Part shown: one piece after another, positions 31,953-43,248 of the stretch
Layout: every line of letters begins with the position of its first letter
Numbering within the stretch: the first letter of the stretch is position 1
Source: Pseudophaeomoniella oleicola
Lineage: Eukaryota; Ascomycota; Eurotiomycetes; Phaeomoniellales; Phaeomoniellaceae
NCBI GenBank assembly: GCA_003868215.1
Contig: QWDQ01000001.1
Location: forward strand, 620,001-684,000
Reading direction: 5' to 3'
Length of the DNA: 64,000 bases
Program-made: the position numbers and the translations under genes
The notes under the pieces: generated by a model
What the model was told of the DNA's origin: nothing
Seen by the model: only the letters and a program-made list of their open reading frames with translations
Databases searched by the model: none

Positions 31953-33867
31953 CTTTACCAACAAGAGCTAGTTGGCTTTGAAATATAGAAATAATCTGAA
32001 TAGGCTGGGCAACTTTGTCTGATTCAATTTGCTGGTCTCCTGAGGGTCATGTTAGGCCAATATTGGGGCAGTAAAGCGGTTCTTTATAGAGAACGTAAAG
32101 ACTCCCAAGCATCTCAATGACTGTCAATCGAGAACTCGATCTCCAACGACTTCGACCATCAGCAACCCATTGTGAAAAGACAAAAAACCGGGGTCTCCAG
32201 GGAGACCGCTGCTGTTGTCCATGTATATGGACAAATGATGGGAATAGATTTGCTTGCCCAGCCAAAAAGAATTTCTGTTTCCAAGGCTTAACAAGTCCTC
32301 TTGGCCAATGAGTACAATGAACGTCTTGAATGATCGCAGATCGTTCACCGCGAACATCTGCTGTTTTGAGATTCTGTTCCTCTTTCGTGTCAGTTCTTAC
32401 CTTTCCAACTTCAATCTTCTATCTGCGATCTTTGCAGGAGAAGGATAGGTCTCGGCAGGAACCGGCATTGAAACTCTCTTGCATACTTCGATAGGGCATT
32501 TTTGAAAGTTTGACAAGTCCTTGTGGAAATCTTGGGGTGGTCCACATTCCGCACGTAGGTTGTGCTTCCATGAACCTAGTAGGTACTCCATAGCAAGATA
32601 AACGGGGGACACGAACGAAATCTCGTTGGTCAATGACCATGACTTGCAAGTGACAATGTGTTGCATCTATAAGCAGAGAGTCCACCTACAGGCCCACCTT
32701 CTAAGATCGAGGATCTATGGTACTTTGGGACTCTGCTTTGAGACTTCTCTCATCATGCAAAAGACTCAGCAGTAACTTGCGCGCTCGCTGTATCGCCACG
32801 CTGACCATTTCGACGTCCATGACTGTTCAGGAGATTGGGATCCGCCGAATCCAACGTATGGATTGGTAGTGCTGTCAGTGGTCTCAATCGGAGATGACAA
32901 GTAAGGTGAAACTTTGCTATACGAAGTTTGAGATATACATCTGATGCAAGATGCGCGTTCCTAATGAGCTTGCGGCATATCATCCAATCCGAGAGACGCA
33001 GGAAGATTCCTGTGAGATATATGTCAAAGAATGTTGGTAACGATGACAGGGACCATGCACAAGGGAAAGGTTAGAAGCATAAAGACGCAGAAAGATGCAT
33101 TGTGAAAAGAATTAAAGGCGTGAGGAGATGGACCAGACCTAAGCTGCTTTCCTGGTATGATACAAATTCTTCATCTCGGCATGGAGAAATGCAATCTGTG
33201 GAATGACACTGCCTTGTCAACTAGGCAAAGCCAATCTCACGGTACTTATCTTCGCATCAACTGTCCTCTCCGACTTACTGAGGTTCTCAGGCTGATGGTT
33301 CTTTCCATCGTCGTCATTCCCGATCCCGGATGAGTCAAGGAGCCCAGTATATCGTCACCTCTCATGGATCCTGGATCTGGTTCCTGCAGTATTTTTGAAC
33401 TGCGCTCCCATCGTAAGGCATACTGCTTGTGTAGACTTGACCAAACCTTAGAGAGCAATTAGCAGCTGGTTTAGTCCGTACATTTATTAAAAAACAGTAG
33501 CGGAGAGATGAGGACTGAGCTTCTCTGGCGTAAAGTATCGCGGCGCGGCCCGGATCAGGATTTTAGCAGAAGTTGAGCCAAAGCATAATCTTGCTCTTGG
33601 TTGCATAAAGCAGCAATGAGAAATTACCAAAATGAGAAACAATAGGTCAGGCTGAAGTTGATCATAGATTCGCTTACTATCTTGAAAGGTTCCAAACTTC
33701 TCGTTATGCTCTTTGGAGCCACGTGAACACTACAACTCCAAGTCGTTGCAGATTACAGCGAAACCGTGGTAAAGTCATAGAGCATACTATGATTTAAGTA
33801 TCTGATTCTATAGGATTTATAGGGCCCTCGACTCAGATACCCACCCCCAAACTTGGATCCTTCATAC
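31953..33867. other. Gene-free stretch, 1.9 kb
   Basis: Only short open frames, with no recognisable motif and no consistent intron signals linking them. Moderately A/T-rich. No terminal repeats found by eye. It may be decayed former coding DNA; nothing specific can be said. Confidence 0.4.
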
Positions 33868-36056
33868 CTAGACCATCTCTTTTGTCTTTCTTTGGGTCCA
33901 GAGACGTCGATGTACGTCCCCAAAGAAAGTCCAATAACTTAGAGGCAGAGCGAACAAGGCGGCTAGAGATACCAGAATTGGGATAGGACAGAAATCTCGC
34001 ACAAAGTAATTTATAAACTCGCCAACAACACGAGCCCAGAACGCAGACAGGACGCAAAGCCAAATAATGCAGAAGCCGAAGTCCCACCAGAGATTATACC
34101 AGAGACTGCATCTTGTGCTGCTGCAAAGCGTTGTTGCGCCTGCGGTGGATTCCCCATTTGCCTCAGCCTCAGCCTCAGCCTCATCTGAAACTTCTGTCAT
34201 GGTTTGGGACGAAGCGAGCTGGCCCCACGAAGCTTCAAGCATAGTTATCAGGCCCCAAGCATGAATCGCCGGTTTGAGAAGGTTGTGGAATACCAATCCA
34301 GGTATCAGCCAAGCGATGTGTTGGCGAGATGGACGATCTCCTGCGCTGAGCAGATTGTATACCAGCTCAAGCGTCGTACGCAAGATGACATCAGACGCTC
34401 CCAGAACGATGGTATCGAAGATCGAATACCTGAATGCGTTTTTGCCAGTAAACAAGAAGCGAAAGACAACGAAGAGTACGATGAAAGGCAGCACTTGCTC
34501 TTGCCATACATATCCTGAGAACCAAGCGCCTTTTCGAAGGTACATGCTTGGTTGAGCAAATCGTTCAATATGAGTGGCTCGACTCCAACGGACCTAGTGC
34601 AGTATCAACATCGATTTGCAGAACCATCAAAATAAAACCTCGTAACAGACTCACTTGCTGCTTGATCCAAGCCTTCAGAGTATTTGGGGTTTCGGTTGTA
34701 ACAACGGCAAGGTACGCATAACCAACAGCCCAGTTTCGCTCAAGGAGGCACGAAGTCAGATGACGGTCTTCATTGATCGTCTATCCAAGAATCAGTATCA
34801 GACCGTGACAGAAAGCTAAAGATACCCACAATTTTGCGCCCAAGTACTCGTTGCAAATACCACACGTTCAGACTTTCGCGCAAAGCCCCGGCTCTGAACG
34901 CAGAACAAGGGCCTGGTTGGCATTCACATGAAAAGGACGCTGCTGTTTGCATCCGATTGACATCTTGTTCGAACCAGAACATCGCCTCAGCCATTCTAGA
35001 TATCGCGGTTGGCTGCCTGTGAAAGGCACGAAGTCTACCAGAACAGCCACCCATGTTAGGTGCACTCTGCAATATGCCAATAGTCGTTTGTACTGCTTGA
35101 GGTGCGAGGACTGTGTCAGAGTCACTACTCCAAATATATTCGACACCTTTTGCTTCAGCTATCGCCAGCGAGGTTAGTAGGGAGGTATACAAGATATCCT
35201 TCTTGCACCGGTGGGGTTGTGAAACACCAAGTGTCTTCAACCCTGAGAGGTCCTCCAAGCATAGCTGCTCTCGAATGACATGACTCACGTAGTCAACGAG
35301 AACTTCAATAGTGTCTAATCCACGACTTGCAAGATCCTCCAGTAGTTCACCCACTGGCTTCGGAAATTGCACCACTTTCATGGCTGTTGGGAAGGTCTAC
35401 GAGAGTCAGCCAGTCTTCTACCTATCTACAGCGATACGCACTTGTTTGAATACATTGACCATTGCCTGGTCTTCGGGATCTTGGCCATCAAACCCCACCA
35501 CCAATGCCGAGAGACAAGCCGTGTCCTCGAAGCTTTGTAAACATTTTCGGAAAAGGTCGTCATCCTCTCGCCAGCCGACAACACAGCCTATAGTCGACTT
35601 CAGATTTCGATCAGCCTTCTCTTGCAGTATGGAAAGCCTGTATCCCTCATCCTGCACTCTCCACGCAGTCGCGCTGATAGGCCGGGAGTGCTGAAGTAAA
35701 TGGCGTATGTTCCAACGGTAACATATGGCAACAATAATCTCACATGCTCGTAGGGCGGAGAATGGCAATGGGCACCAAGGGAAGAGTAAAACCTTCAGAC
35801 TGGTAAGGAAGAATAAGTTGAAAACATTCAATATCGCATCGAAGACCTGAATACTGGTGTTATCTTGTTCAGAAAACATCGCTTGCATCTGACTTGCGGC
35901 CACTGGCCTAGGTTGGATCAAACAAACTGTTGTGCAAGTGTCAATTCTTTTCGAATCGTGTGCAAGAAGCGTAAGCTTCAGCCCTGCAGCTTTATCTGCG
36001 TGATCAGCAAGAAATATCAACACCATACGGGGACTATCCGAAAGTGGCTTGCGCAC
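33868..36056 (-). CDS. Processive family 2 glycosyltransferase, hyaluronan/chitin synthase-like
   Basis: Exons 36056-35442, 35396-34830, 34780-34655 and 34593-33868 give 677 residues, all introns in phase 0. Two hydrophobic spans lie near residues 75-115. The GT2 catalytic domain follows: STIGCVVGWREDD, DxD-type SSDSDTV (about residue 297), SCECQPGPCSAFR, TINEDRHLT and QQVRW (QxxRW, crossing the last junction at about 436). Several membrane spans follow to the C-terminus. QxxRW marks processive synthases that make and extrude a polymer. Fungal type-2 GT2 proteins of this layout are plasma-membrane enzymes linked to hyphal growth and wall structure. The polymer made here is unknown. An Ala-Glu run sits in a late loop. 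It lies directly downstream of a GT31-like gene on the same strand. Confidence 0.85.
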
Positions 36057-36565
36057 TAATGGCTGACTTCGCTCCTCAATCTGCTAACAAGATATCTCCG
36101 TACTTCCTACCGTATTACAAATTCCCGTTCTACTCCACCTGTCCAAACAGGCAATGCCACCGACCATGCCCGTGGAGAAGCTGACAGGATGGTCTTTTTA
36201 GTAGCCGGTCGAGTACCTGCATTGGAGTGAAGTGGCCAGCAGAGTGGATATGGAGAGATCGTCTGTCAATGTGACCCCCGGGAGAACCCCAAGTGGATAT
36301 GCTCGTGCGCTACGTGCTGACGACTTGCTTACAGACCATCAAAAACCCCATCTCACAGCATGAACATCACCGAGATTCGGAAGTTCTCCGTCAGCAAGTC
36401 GTCAGCGCGATAGATAGTCGCTGTTGTAAGAAGCAAACATGACTGGTTGAAGCAATATTTGTGGAGGGGCGAGAGAGAGAAAAAGAGGAAACAACGAAAA
36501 GGCAAAGGGGAAATCCTTAGTACGGAGATTCGGTTTACAAGGATACAAAACACATAGCGTTATCG
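36057..36565. other. Spacer between two glycosyltransferase genes
   Basis: About 500 bases, no gene. Contains a 14-bp perfect inverted repeat, gctgacgacttgct at 36316-36329 and agcaagtcgtcagc at 36393-36406, which could form a hairpin in the 3' end of the upstream gene or in the GT2 leader. Confidence 0.6.
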
Positions 36566-37921
36566 CTAGAACGTTTCTCCGGGCAGGCCGAAATTGCTAC
36601 GTATTCTGTCCACGATCCAGCCACTGGTCATATGGAACTCGCCTTCCTCGACTCTCTCTTCTCCCAGCTTCACCGAGGAATCTCGGAAACATGCCGAAGG
36701 CTCATCAAATTTCCACATCAGACATTCGGGCCATGCCTCACAGCTCTTGCGGCATTCTTCCTCGGAAAGCGCGGCTCTGTCATTGAGGATTGGGTCTTGC
36801 GCCATTGACATCGATTGCTTTTCCTGCGCATGATTGTCCCAGCTTTCACGCCTATCAGACAGATATGGCAGAATCAGATTAGAAAGCACGGTTCTATACG
36901 TGATAGGAACAGGATCGTTGTGAGAGTCTCTAAGCTCCGCAAGAAGTGAAAATCCTCTTATGTGTAGATCATGGAGAGTGAAAATGGTCTCATTGATGTT
37001 TTCCCCGTTGAACCTCAGGTTCCAAGGAGCGTCAGGAACGAAGTTCCAGTGATCCTGACCGTCGCCGTTGACAATGATGCCTCTTTCCGTCAAGGCCACT
37101 CCCAATCCGTGAGCGCCTAGGTGGTGCTGATGGGTAGCATTCTGAAACTGTTCCGCAACACTCTCCTTGTTTGCGAAGAGCCTGTGGATAGCCGCTGAGG
37201 ACATCACTACGCCAGAACCACCATGAGGGAAAATTTGGCCAAGTCGGTATGCAGGATGTCCAAGACAATGCACCGTCTCGCTGCTCAATGTGGCTAAGAA
37301 TTGCTGCAGACCTTCCCACAAAACGAAAGTATCATCATCAATCACAACAAACCAACCGAAATTTGGATGCTGTATAAATGCTTGGTGAAGTATCGTGAGG
37401 AGATTAAATTTGTCTAACGTTGAGGTCTCCGAGGCTCCCGAACAGTCTCCGGAGAGAGCGTTGGATTCAAGATATTTGTACGGGTGCTCTCGGCGATGAC
37501 GTTCCTGAAGGCGATAGTTCTCCAGTTCTTCTGACTGCCCCAAGTTTCTGGGTAGCAGGGGGAATGCATCGATAACCGGTATACCTGAGATCGATTCCTC
37601 GAGATCAGAATATATCACATAGTCGGTGACGTGACCACTAAGTATAAGGGTGTTCACAAGTATCGGCATGCGACGCCATAACGTTGACGCACTTGTGCAG
37701 ACAATCAGGAGCGAGCGAGGGCTTTTATCAGCACCCGGTGTAGGGCCGTTCAAGCTGAGTTCCGTGTAGATATCGCGCTCTCGAGACCGAGATGAGTGCC
37801 TACTACTTGAACCGAGCACTTTGTAGAGTGACTGAGCATCAATCGTGAAAAGCCAAATGAACAGGACAAGATAACCAAGGATAACAGTCTCACAAACCCT
37901 GCGAAGAATATGCTTGGTCAT
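36566..37921 (-). CDS. GT31-like type II membrane glycosyltransferase
   Basis: Start chosen at the ATG at 37921 (MTKHILRRVCETVILGYLVL), which gives a short basic cytosolic end, one signal-anchor span (about residues 12-27) and a lumenal domain, 451 residues in all. The longer frame to 38005 has no better start. The catalytic domain shows SLLIVCTSAS, DYVIYSD, LDKFNLLTILHQ and FVVIDDDTFVLWEGL (DDD metal site at about 195-197), then GHPAYRLGQIFPHGGSGVV, the Fringe/C1GalT-like core. Near the end CRKSCEAWPECLMW resembles an apple/PAN-type Cys motif. Such fungal proteins are Golgi glycosyltransferases of unknown acceptor. Same strand and about 510 bp upstream of the GT2 gene, which hints at a shared glycan pathway. 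Confidence 0.8.
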   Translation of the reverse strand: MTKHILRRVCETVILGYLVLFIWLFTIDAQSLYKVLGSSSRHSSRSRERDIYTELSLNGPTPGADKSPRSLLIVCTSASTLWRRMPILVNTLILSGHVTDYVIYSDLEESISGIPVIDAFPLLPRNLGQSEELENYRLQERHRREHPYKYLESNALSGDCSGASETSTLDKFNLLTILHQAFIQHPNFGWFVVIDDDTFVLWEGLQQFLATLSSETVHCLGHPAYRLGQIFPHGGSGVVMSSAAIHRLFANKESVAEQFQNATHQHHLGAHGLGVALTERGIIVNGDGQDHWNFVPDAPWNLRFNGENINETIFTLHDLHIRGFSLLAELRDSHNDPVPITYRTVLSNLILPYLSDRRESWDNHAQEKQSMSMAQDPILNDRAALSEEECRKSCEAWPECLMWKFDEPSACFRDSSVKLGEERVEEGEFHMTSGWIVDRIRSNFGLPGETF

Positions 37922-38898
37922 TTTGAAGTTGCAAAGAGCAATCAATGGTAGAATCAGATGAGAACCCTTCTCAGGAACAAAACATACAACTACAATTCTT
38001 ACCATCAGTGAAGAGGAATCCTTGTGAGGATATTACTTCCGTTTACCGGAGTTCTCGTACTGTAGCGTGGCGGAGAGAATATTGATGAAGGGGGTTATCT
38101 AAAGTAGTGCTTATTGTATGAAGACATCTCTGAACAGGGAAATTTTCGTAGCGAAAACTCTGGAGACCAAGTCAAAATCATAGGATCTTTTTTTTTTTTT
38201 TTTTTTTTTTTTCGTTTCAGTAGTATACACATCCTGTTAACACCGGTATAACCGTAGAACTGTGGTCCTGTACATCCCCCCTACTGTCTCAACTATCGAG
38301 TCTAGTATCGTCAATGAGACATCGCTTCTCGGTAAGCGTTGCGGATCCAGCAATATGGTGTATCTTTGCATTGATACCCCCGAGACCCATAAATCTCCTC
38401 ATCACATAGTGAGAATACTTCGGGGACGTTTCCTGATGGTGGTTAGAACAGAATGCATGAAGTTCCACGTCGTCCAATCACCGCAGTTGATAATGCTACT
38501 GAGTCAGGTTCATGGGGCTGGAACAAGTGACAGCTAGATATATACAGAGACTGCCATAATACTCACAGCATTTTTGGCCATGGCTTATTCCAGTCTATCT
38601 CAAAAGGGCCAACTTCCCGCCTATACTTTCTTTATATCTGATGCTGCTTCGAATACGAGTTGAGCGTGTACACGCACTTGCTTGGGCTGTAGGCTTTGTT
38701 TGGTTGCTTGTGTAAGCTTGCCGGTACCGCCTGGACGGACGCTCTTGAGATAGAATACTGATAGCAGCAGTTGTACCATCAGATTTCTGGTGAACTTCTG
38801 GTATACACATCAACAGTTGGTGGATAATGTTCCTTACGGTTCTTGGCCTCTTATAATGTTACCAAGCCTTCCTCTCATGCTGACTACGCAAATTAGAG
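37922..38898. other. Intergenic with 25-base T run
   Basis: No gene seen. A run of 25 T lies at 38188-38212. The upstream part of the deacetylase gene may extend into the right end of this stretch, but I could not find a convincing first exon. Confidence 0.5.
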
Positions 38899-39567
38899 AA
38901 GGTCCTCTGGGACTGTGTGCCCGGTCGACCTCGAGTGGCGTTGACCTTTGATGATGGACCAAGCATGAATGTTGATTCACTGCTAGCAATCCTTGCTGCA
39001 TATAACGCCACAGCAACATTCTTCATCACCGGTCCTTGGCATCGTTCACTTGCACCCGACACTATCGAGGCTGAGAGGCTTCGTAGGATCTATGCCGCCG
39101 GCCACCAATTGGCTTCACATACATGGACCCATCCCAATCTCTCCGAAATTTCGCAATCCGCCATAGTCACCGAGCTCCAGCAAACCGAATCTTGGATTCA
39201 ATCAACCTTGGGTGTCCGTCCCGCTTTTATCCGGCCACCATATGGTGACTGTGACGCTGCGTGTCTGCGAATCATGAGCCAGAATGGGTATCACGTCGTT
39301 AATTGGAACATGGATACCGGGGACTGGAGGGATTATGAAAACGACAATGATGCTTTCGAACATGCTAAAGTTATCATTAAGGCGAATGAGCAGTTATTGA
39401 GAAACGTAGGATACACTGGAATGGTGTTATTGATGCATGACCGCTTCAATAGCTCCTCCCATCAGGTAGTGCCTTGGGCTTTGGAGCATTTTGCTTCAAG
39501 AGGATACAGTTTTGTGTCAGCAGGAGAATGCTACGGGAGCATAAAAGCAAATTGGTATAAACAATGA
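38899..39567 (+). CDS. Polysaccharide (chitin) deacetylase, NodB domain; 5' end unresolved
   Basis: The frame is open from an in-frame stop at 38881 and contains a likely acceptor at 38898 (gctgac branch, aaattag), so an exon upstream should carry the start and a signal peptide. I could not identify it. The first in-frame GTG is at 38917. The NodB domain is complete: TFDDG (metal Asp), SHTWTHPNL (metal His pair), RPPYGDCD, DTGDW and LLMHD. These are the five deacetylase motifs, so the catalytic part should work. The family removes N-acetyl groups from chitin or related glycans in the wall. It ends SIKANWYKQ without an added chitin-binding module. Either a short leader exon is hidden or the gene has lost its leader and is a decaying copy. 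Confidence 0.75.
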   Translation, partial: KVLWDCVPGRPRVALTFDDGPSMNVDSLLAILAAYNATATFFITGPWHRSLAPDTIEAERLRRIYAAGHQLASHTWTHPNLSEISQSAIVTELQQTESWIQSTLGVRPAFIRPPYGDCDAACLRIMSQNGYHVVNWNMDTGDWRDYENDNDAFEHAKVIIKANEQLLRNVGYTGMVLLMHDRFNSSSHQVVPWALEHFASRGYSFVSAGECYGSIKANWYKQ

Positions 39568-39689
39568 AAGAGCCAGTGTTAGTATGTAGCATCTCAGGCA
39601 CAATCTGGGAGTACAGCTGCTCACATCACAATATGGCTAGCTGGATGAAGAAGGTACACAAATGCATCTGTTCAGTATCAGAATCTAGA

Positions 39690-39953
39690 AGTGTCAAGCA
39701 AAAAGCAAAAACCTTTACCACTGCACCCCAGCTTGGGGGGCAGTGTCAGGAGAACTCCTCGAGGAGTTTTTCCTATTTCGTCGTGTAGATTGTTGTCGTG
39801 TATCGAGTGTCGAAAATCGGTATTAACTTTGGCTGGCGTGGGAGTCGAACTGTCGACCTTCGGAGGAAGGATTCGGAGGATTCGGAGGATTCGGAAGGGG
39901 TGATTGGCGCCTTCTAGCCCGATGCTAGTTTGTCCTGACCAATGCACCACTCT
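39690..39953 (-). repeat. tRNA-derived SINE-like element or tRNA pseudogene
   Basis: Read on the - strand, an A-box-like tggtgcattggtcagg is followed by a stem actag...ctaga and, farther on, a B-box agttcgactcc leading to cacgccag, as in a tRNA 3' half. Between the anticodon-like arm and the T arm is an expanded (CCGAATCCT)n run (39861-39897). The anticodon loop lacks the usual T33, so this is not a working tRNA. About 150 nt of unrelated body follows the B-box. This is the plan of a tRNA-headed SINE, but one copy cannot prove mobility. Confidence 0.5.
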
Positions 39954-41085
39954 GTTTTTGGTGTTGAATAAATCTGCGTAAGTGTTAAATATATATAGCA
40001 AGTTAGGACTCTGGGAGTAGGGGGAGTGCGGCTGGAACCTTGAAGTCGAGATTTGAGGTCTATTGGCATCCACAATACCTGACTCCTACTTTAGGTATCT
40101 AGTATTCCTTCTAATTACCAGGACGTATAACTCTTATTCGTCATCTCCAGCAATACACGAATTCACTTCTTCTGATCATTTCGATTTTACTGCTAATAGC
40201 ATTCATTACACCTACTCTTGACTGCGAACACCGTCACCATTGCTCTCCCACCAATCAAACCTCTCTCCAATACCATCAGCTAGCCGTTCCCTGTGGAACA
40301 CAATGCACCCAGCATGCGCTCATAGCAATCTATTGTTTCTGCTGCTAGGCGATATTTAGAACGAAGGAGCCCACATCTAAATCTTTGTCACCGTGTCAAA
40401 ATACATCAATGAGACCACAGTTCGGGAAATTTCTAAGGTCGCGTCAGATACGTTGCTATAGACCAAAGCATGGATCTGTAGATGCAATACAACAAAAGTA
40501 CAGCCACCACTCATCAAGCAGCTCACATTCCAGAAGGTAAAAACTATTGTAGAGGATGTCCTCGTGACCCTTATATCTTTTATAAACATGCTGGTGACCT
40601 AGAAACTAATGCAAAACCTCAAACGTTATTCCACGTTAATATGCTTCTAGTAGCGAAGGGCGGCTCTAGGCTAGGAACTCTTGATAATTAAAGATGTGTA
40701 AAAGAAAACTGGCCGAATCTAAAAAGGTGTTTGGGTAGAACTACCTTCACATGAAAGCTGGTAGACGGGAACTGCTGGTGAGTAAAAGTTCGAGTTCGAA
40801 CGTGTGTATTAAGAAGGTAACTATTTGAGAATTAAAACGCTGCTTTTGAGGACTGGTTCGAGCTAGTATTACAAAACGGAAGAACCCATCCATGGTCCAA
40901 TACAAAGGGTAGGACCATTCCATCGTCCTGCCGTTCAACATAGTGGCCAAGGTTATGCTTCTTAGTGGAGACATTAACTGCATCATCGATGCCTGGTTAT
41001 GCGTGAAACGAAATAGTAGAAATTTGCAACAATCTCCGCGTGAAAAGCGCCGCAAATGGTAAAGCAGATCTCTCAACATGAAATG
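39954..41085. other. Intergenic, no gene seen
   Basis: A/T-rich, with only short open frames. A palindromic gttcgagttcgaac lies near 40788. No gene or RNA supported. Confidence 0.45.
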
Positions 41086-42743
41086 TTAGAGCTTCACAGC
41101 AAAACGCTCCCGAAGCCACACTCCATACCGATAGATGAGGACTGGCACTGGAAGAAAAGCCACGCCTATAAAACCTAGGACGCTGTTCCCCCACCCAAGT
41201 CCTAGGTCTGCATACAAAGGCGGCCCTGCCAATGGAATGAAAGCTGCAAAAAGCAGTCGGAGAACCACGTTCGCAGCCACCGCAGAGGCGGCAGCCTCAG
41301 GGCCAAAAGCTTCCACCATGTAAAGCTGAGTTGGCATCAAGACCCAGAGAAAGCCGAATCCAAAGAAGGAGGTGCCGATGATGGGCACGATCCAATGAGT
41401 CTGCTTGTCGACTGACCAACCATACCAGAAGATGCCGACGGGCACGGCGGGCATGATCCACATCATGGGCCTCAGGCGTCCTTCAGGTTTGGGCGAATCT
41501 CCAAGTGCCTTTTGCAGCTTGTCGCTCACGACGGCAAAGGTTGCGAGAGAGACGGCCATTCCAATTCCAACGCCGAGATATGCCAAGCCAGAAACACCGA
41601 CAGAGAAGTGGTATTGTTCCTCGAAGACCGTAGAAAACGTGGTGAACAGCAAAAAGAGGAGGCCGAAAACGAACGCACACAGGAGGGAAAGGAGGAGCAC
41701 GATTGGCGACAGGGTGAGAAGCTTTGTTGGTCGAATAATAGCGCGGAGGAATAGCTGGCGGGGGGTCAGGCCTCGATCCATCTTCGAAACCAGAGCAGCA
41801 TTGCCAGTTTCTTTCCGGAGGCGAGCAGCTTTCCATCCTAGCAGCACGGCGGCATTGGTCTCGCGGAGGAAGAAGATCGATATGGCAAATGATACTCCTG
41901 CCTAGGTCGAACCGTCAGCGACTCGAGGATATTAGGGGTCATGCTCTACTCACTAGGATTACGATGATCCAGAAAGTCCATCGCCAGCCAATTGATTGGG
42001 ACACAAAGCCACCCATAATTGGGCCCAAGACCTTGAAGGATCGTCAGTGTCATGACAGATTGCGTGGGGTAATGGTACCTACTGGTCCTAGAAGTGGTCC
42101 TATCATGAATAGAGACATTGCCTTCCCACGTTGAGCTGGCGGGACGACGTCGGCGACGGTTCCTCCGCCAACTGCCAATGGGCCCGAAGCAGCACATCCG
42201 GCAAGGAATCGAAAAGCGAGAAACATGCCGGTGTCTTTGCCCAGCGCACATCCGATGATGAAGCCAATGTAGATGACATTGCAGGTGTGGTAGATCACAA
42301 GGCGTCCGTACAGTTCGGATAGCGGTGCAATGAACATTGGCCCAACGGCGAAGCCGGCAAGGTAGATGGACACGGTGAGACTGACAACGGTGGAATTCGT
42401 GATATGGAACTCCTTAGCAAGCGCGTCAGCTCCAGGTGCAAACATTGTCGCCGCAAGGTTGCTGTATGTGTATTAGTCAGTACGGGATTTGCTTCGCCAA
42501 AGGAGCGCGGGAAATGCCTTACGCGCCGAGCAAGAAAGTGCTGACGAGGACGACTTGGATCATGCGCTTCCATGCTGGCCAGTTCCGCGGATTTTGAGGA
42601 TCGTCTGGCCCATTCCAGTCGATGACATTGTCCTTTGTCTCTTGTTCATTTGGCGTTTGGTCAGGCTCGCTAGATTGTTGGTCATTGTGGCCGTCTTCCG
42701 ATATGGTCGGCTTCTCATGGGCGGATTCCAAATCGGCCGCCAT
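41086..42743 (-). CDS. MFS transporter, DHA1 multidrug type
   Basis: Exons 42743-42523, 42461-42083, 42031-41954 and 41901-41086 give 497 residues with consistent phases. A hydrophilic acidic N-terminus contains VIDWNGPDDPQNPRNWPAWK, the standard lead-in of fungal DHA1 carriers. Twelve membrane spans follow: APLSELYGRLVIY (motif A-like) after span 2, PLLGPVLGPIMGGF (motif C, antiporter signature) in span 5, and GWRWTFWII after it. The last loop and span end in RERFAVKL. Such carriers export drugs or secondary metabolites by proton antiport at the plasma membrane. It is divergent from a Zn2Cys6 regulator 505 bp away, a common pairing in which the regulator controls the pump. Substrate unknown. 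Confidence 0.9.
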
Positions 42744-43248
42744 GATATGCTGTCGAGGGTGGTATGACTTTGGGATATTGGCGCGTGTTTGTTTACTAGT
42801 GCCAGGCTTTGCTTGCTATATATTTGAAAGCAGAGTAGACGGCCGGCCAACACCCGGGTGAAATAGTTCTTTGGGCCAGGGTTAATTGCGCCAACTACTA
42901 AATCCGCAGAATGGTTCGTAAATACGGGAGCCATACTGGAGATAGAAGGGGAGCTCGGAGAGTGAGTGGACGTGGAGGGTCGGAGGAGCAGACATCATGG
43001 GCGGCGCACGGACGGTCGACGCGGAGGGTCACGCGGAGGGTCGGAGGATCGGAGGATCGGAGGGTCGTTGCTTTCTCCATTGCCTCTCGGTTTGCACCGC
43101 CAGAAATCGTCTTTCTCTTCTTGAAGTGGCTGGGAAACTGTTGGAAAGCGGACCAGGCCTCGCAGGGGGTAATTTCGCTTTGGGCATACGCAGATTGCCG
43201 TCTAAGTTACGAGGTTGAGCTCCGCGAGCACCTCAATCCAGTCACACC
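42744..43248. promoter_or_regulatory. Divergent promoter with CGG-triplet array
   Basis: Shared upstream region of the transporter (-) and the Zn2Cys6 regulator (+). Between 42955 and 43070 it carries about ten cgg triplets within repeats such as gtcggaggatcggaggatc. CGG is the half-site read by Zn(II)2Cys6 proteins, so autoregulation is possible. That is inference. Confidence 0.5.

Noticed and set aside
39690-39953. Functional tRNA gene on the - strand
   Set aside because: The anticodon loop lacks T33, the variable region is expanded by a repeat and the acceptor stem does not pair.
40780-40810. B-box-like gttcgagttcgaac as a tRNA
   Set aside because: Only a palindrome; no A-box or cloverleaf around it.
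42911-43248. N-terminal extension of the Zn2Cys6 regulator from an ATG at 42911
   Set aside because: It translates promoter CGG repeats and reads through intron 1, destroying the first CxxC of the zinc cluster.
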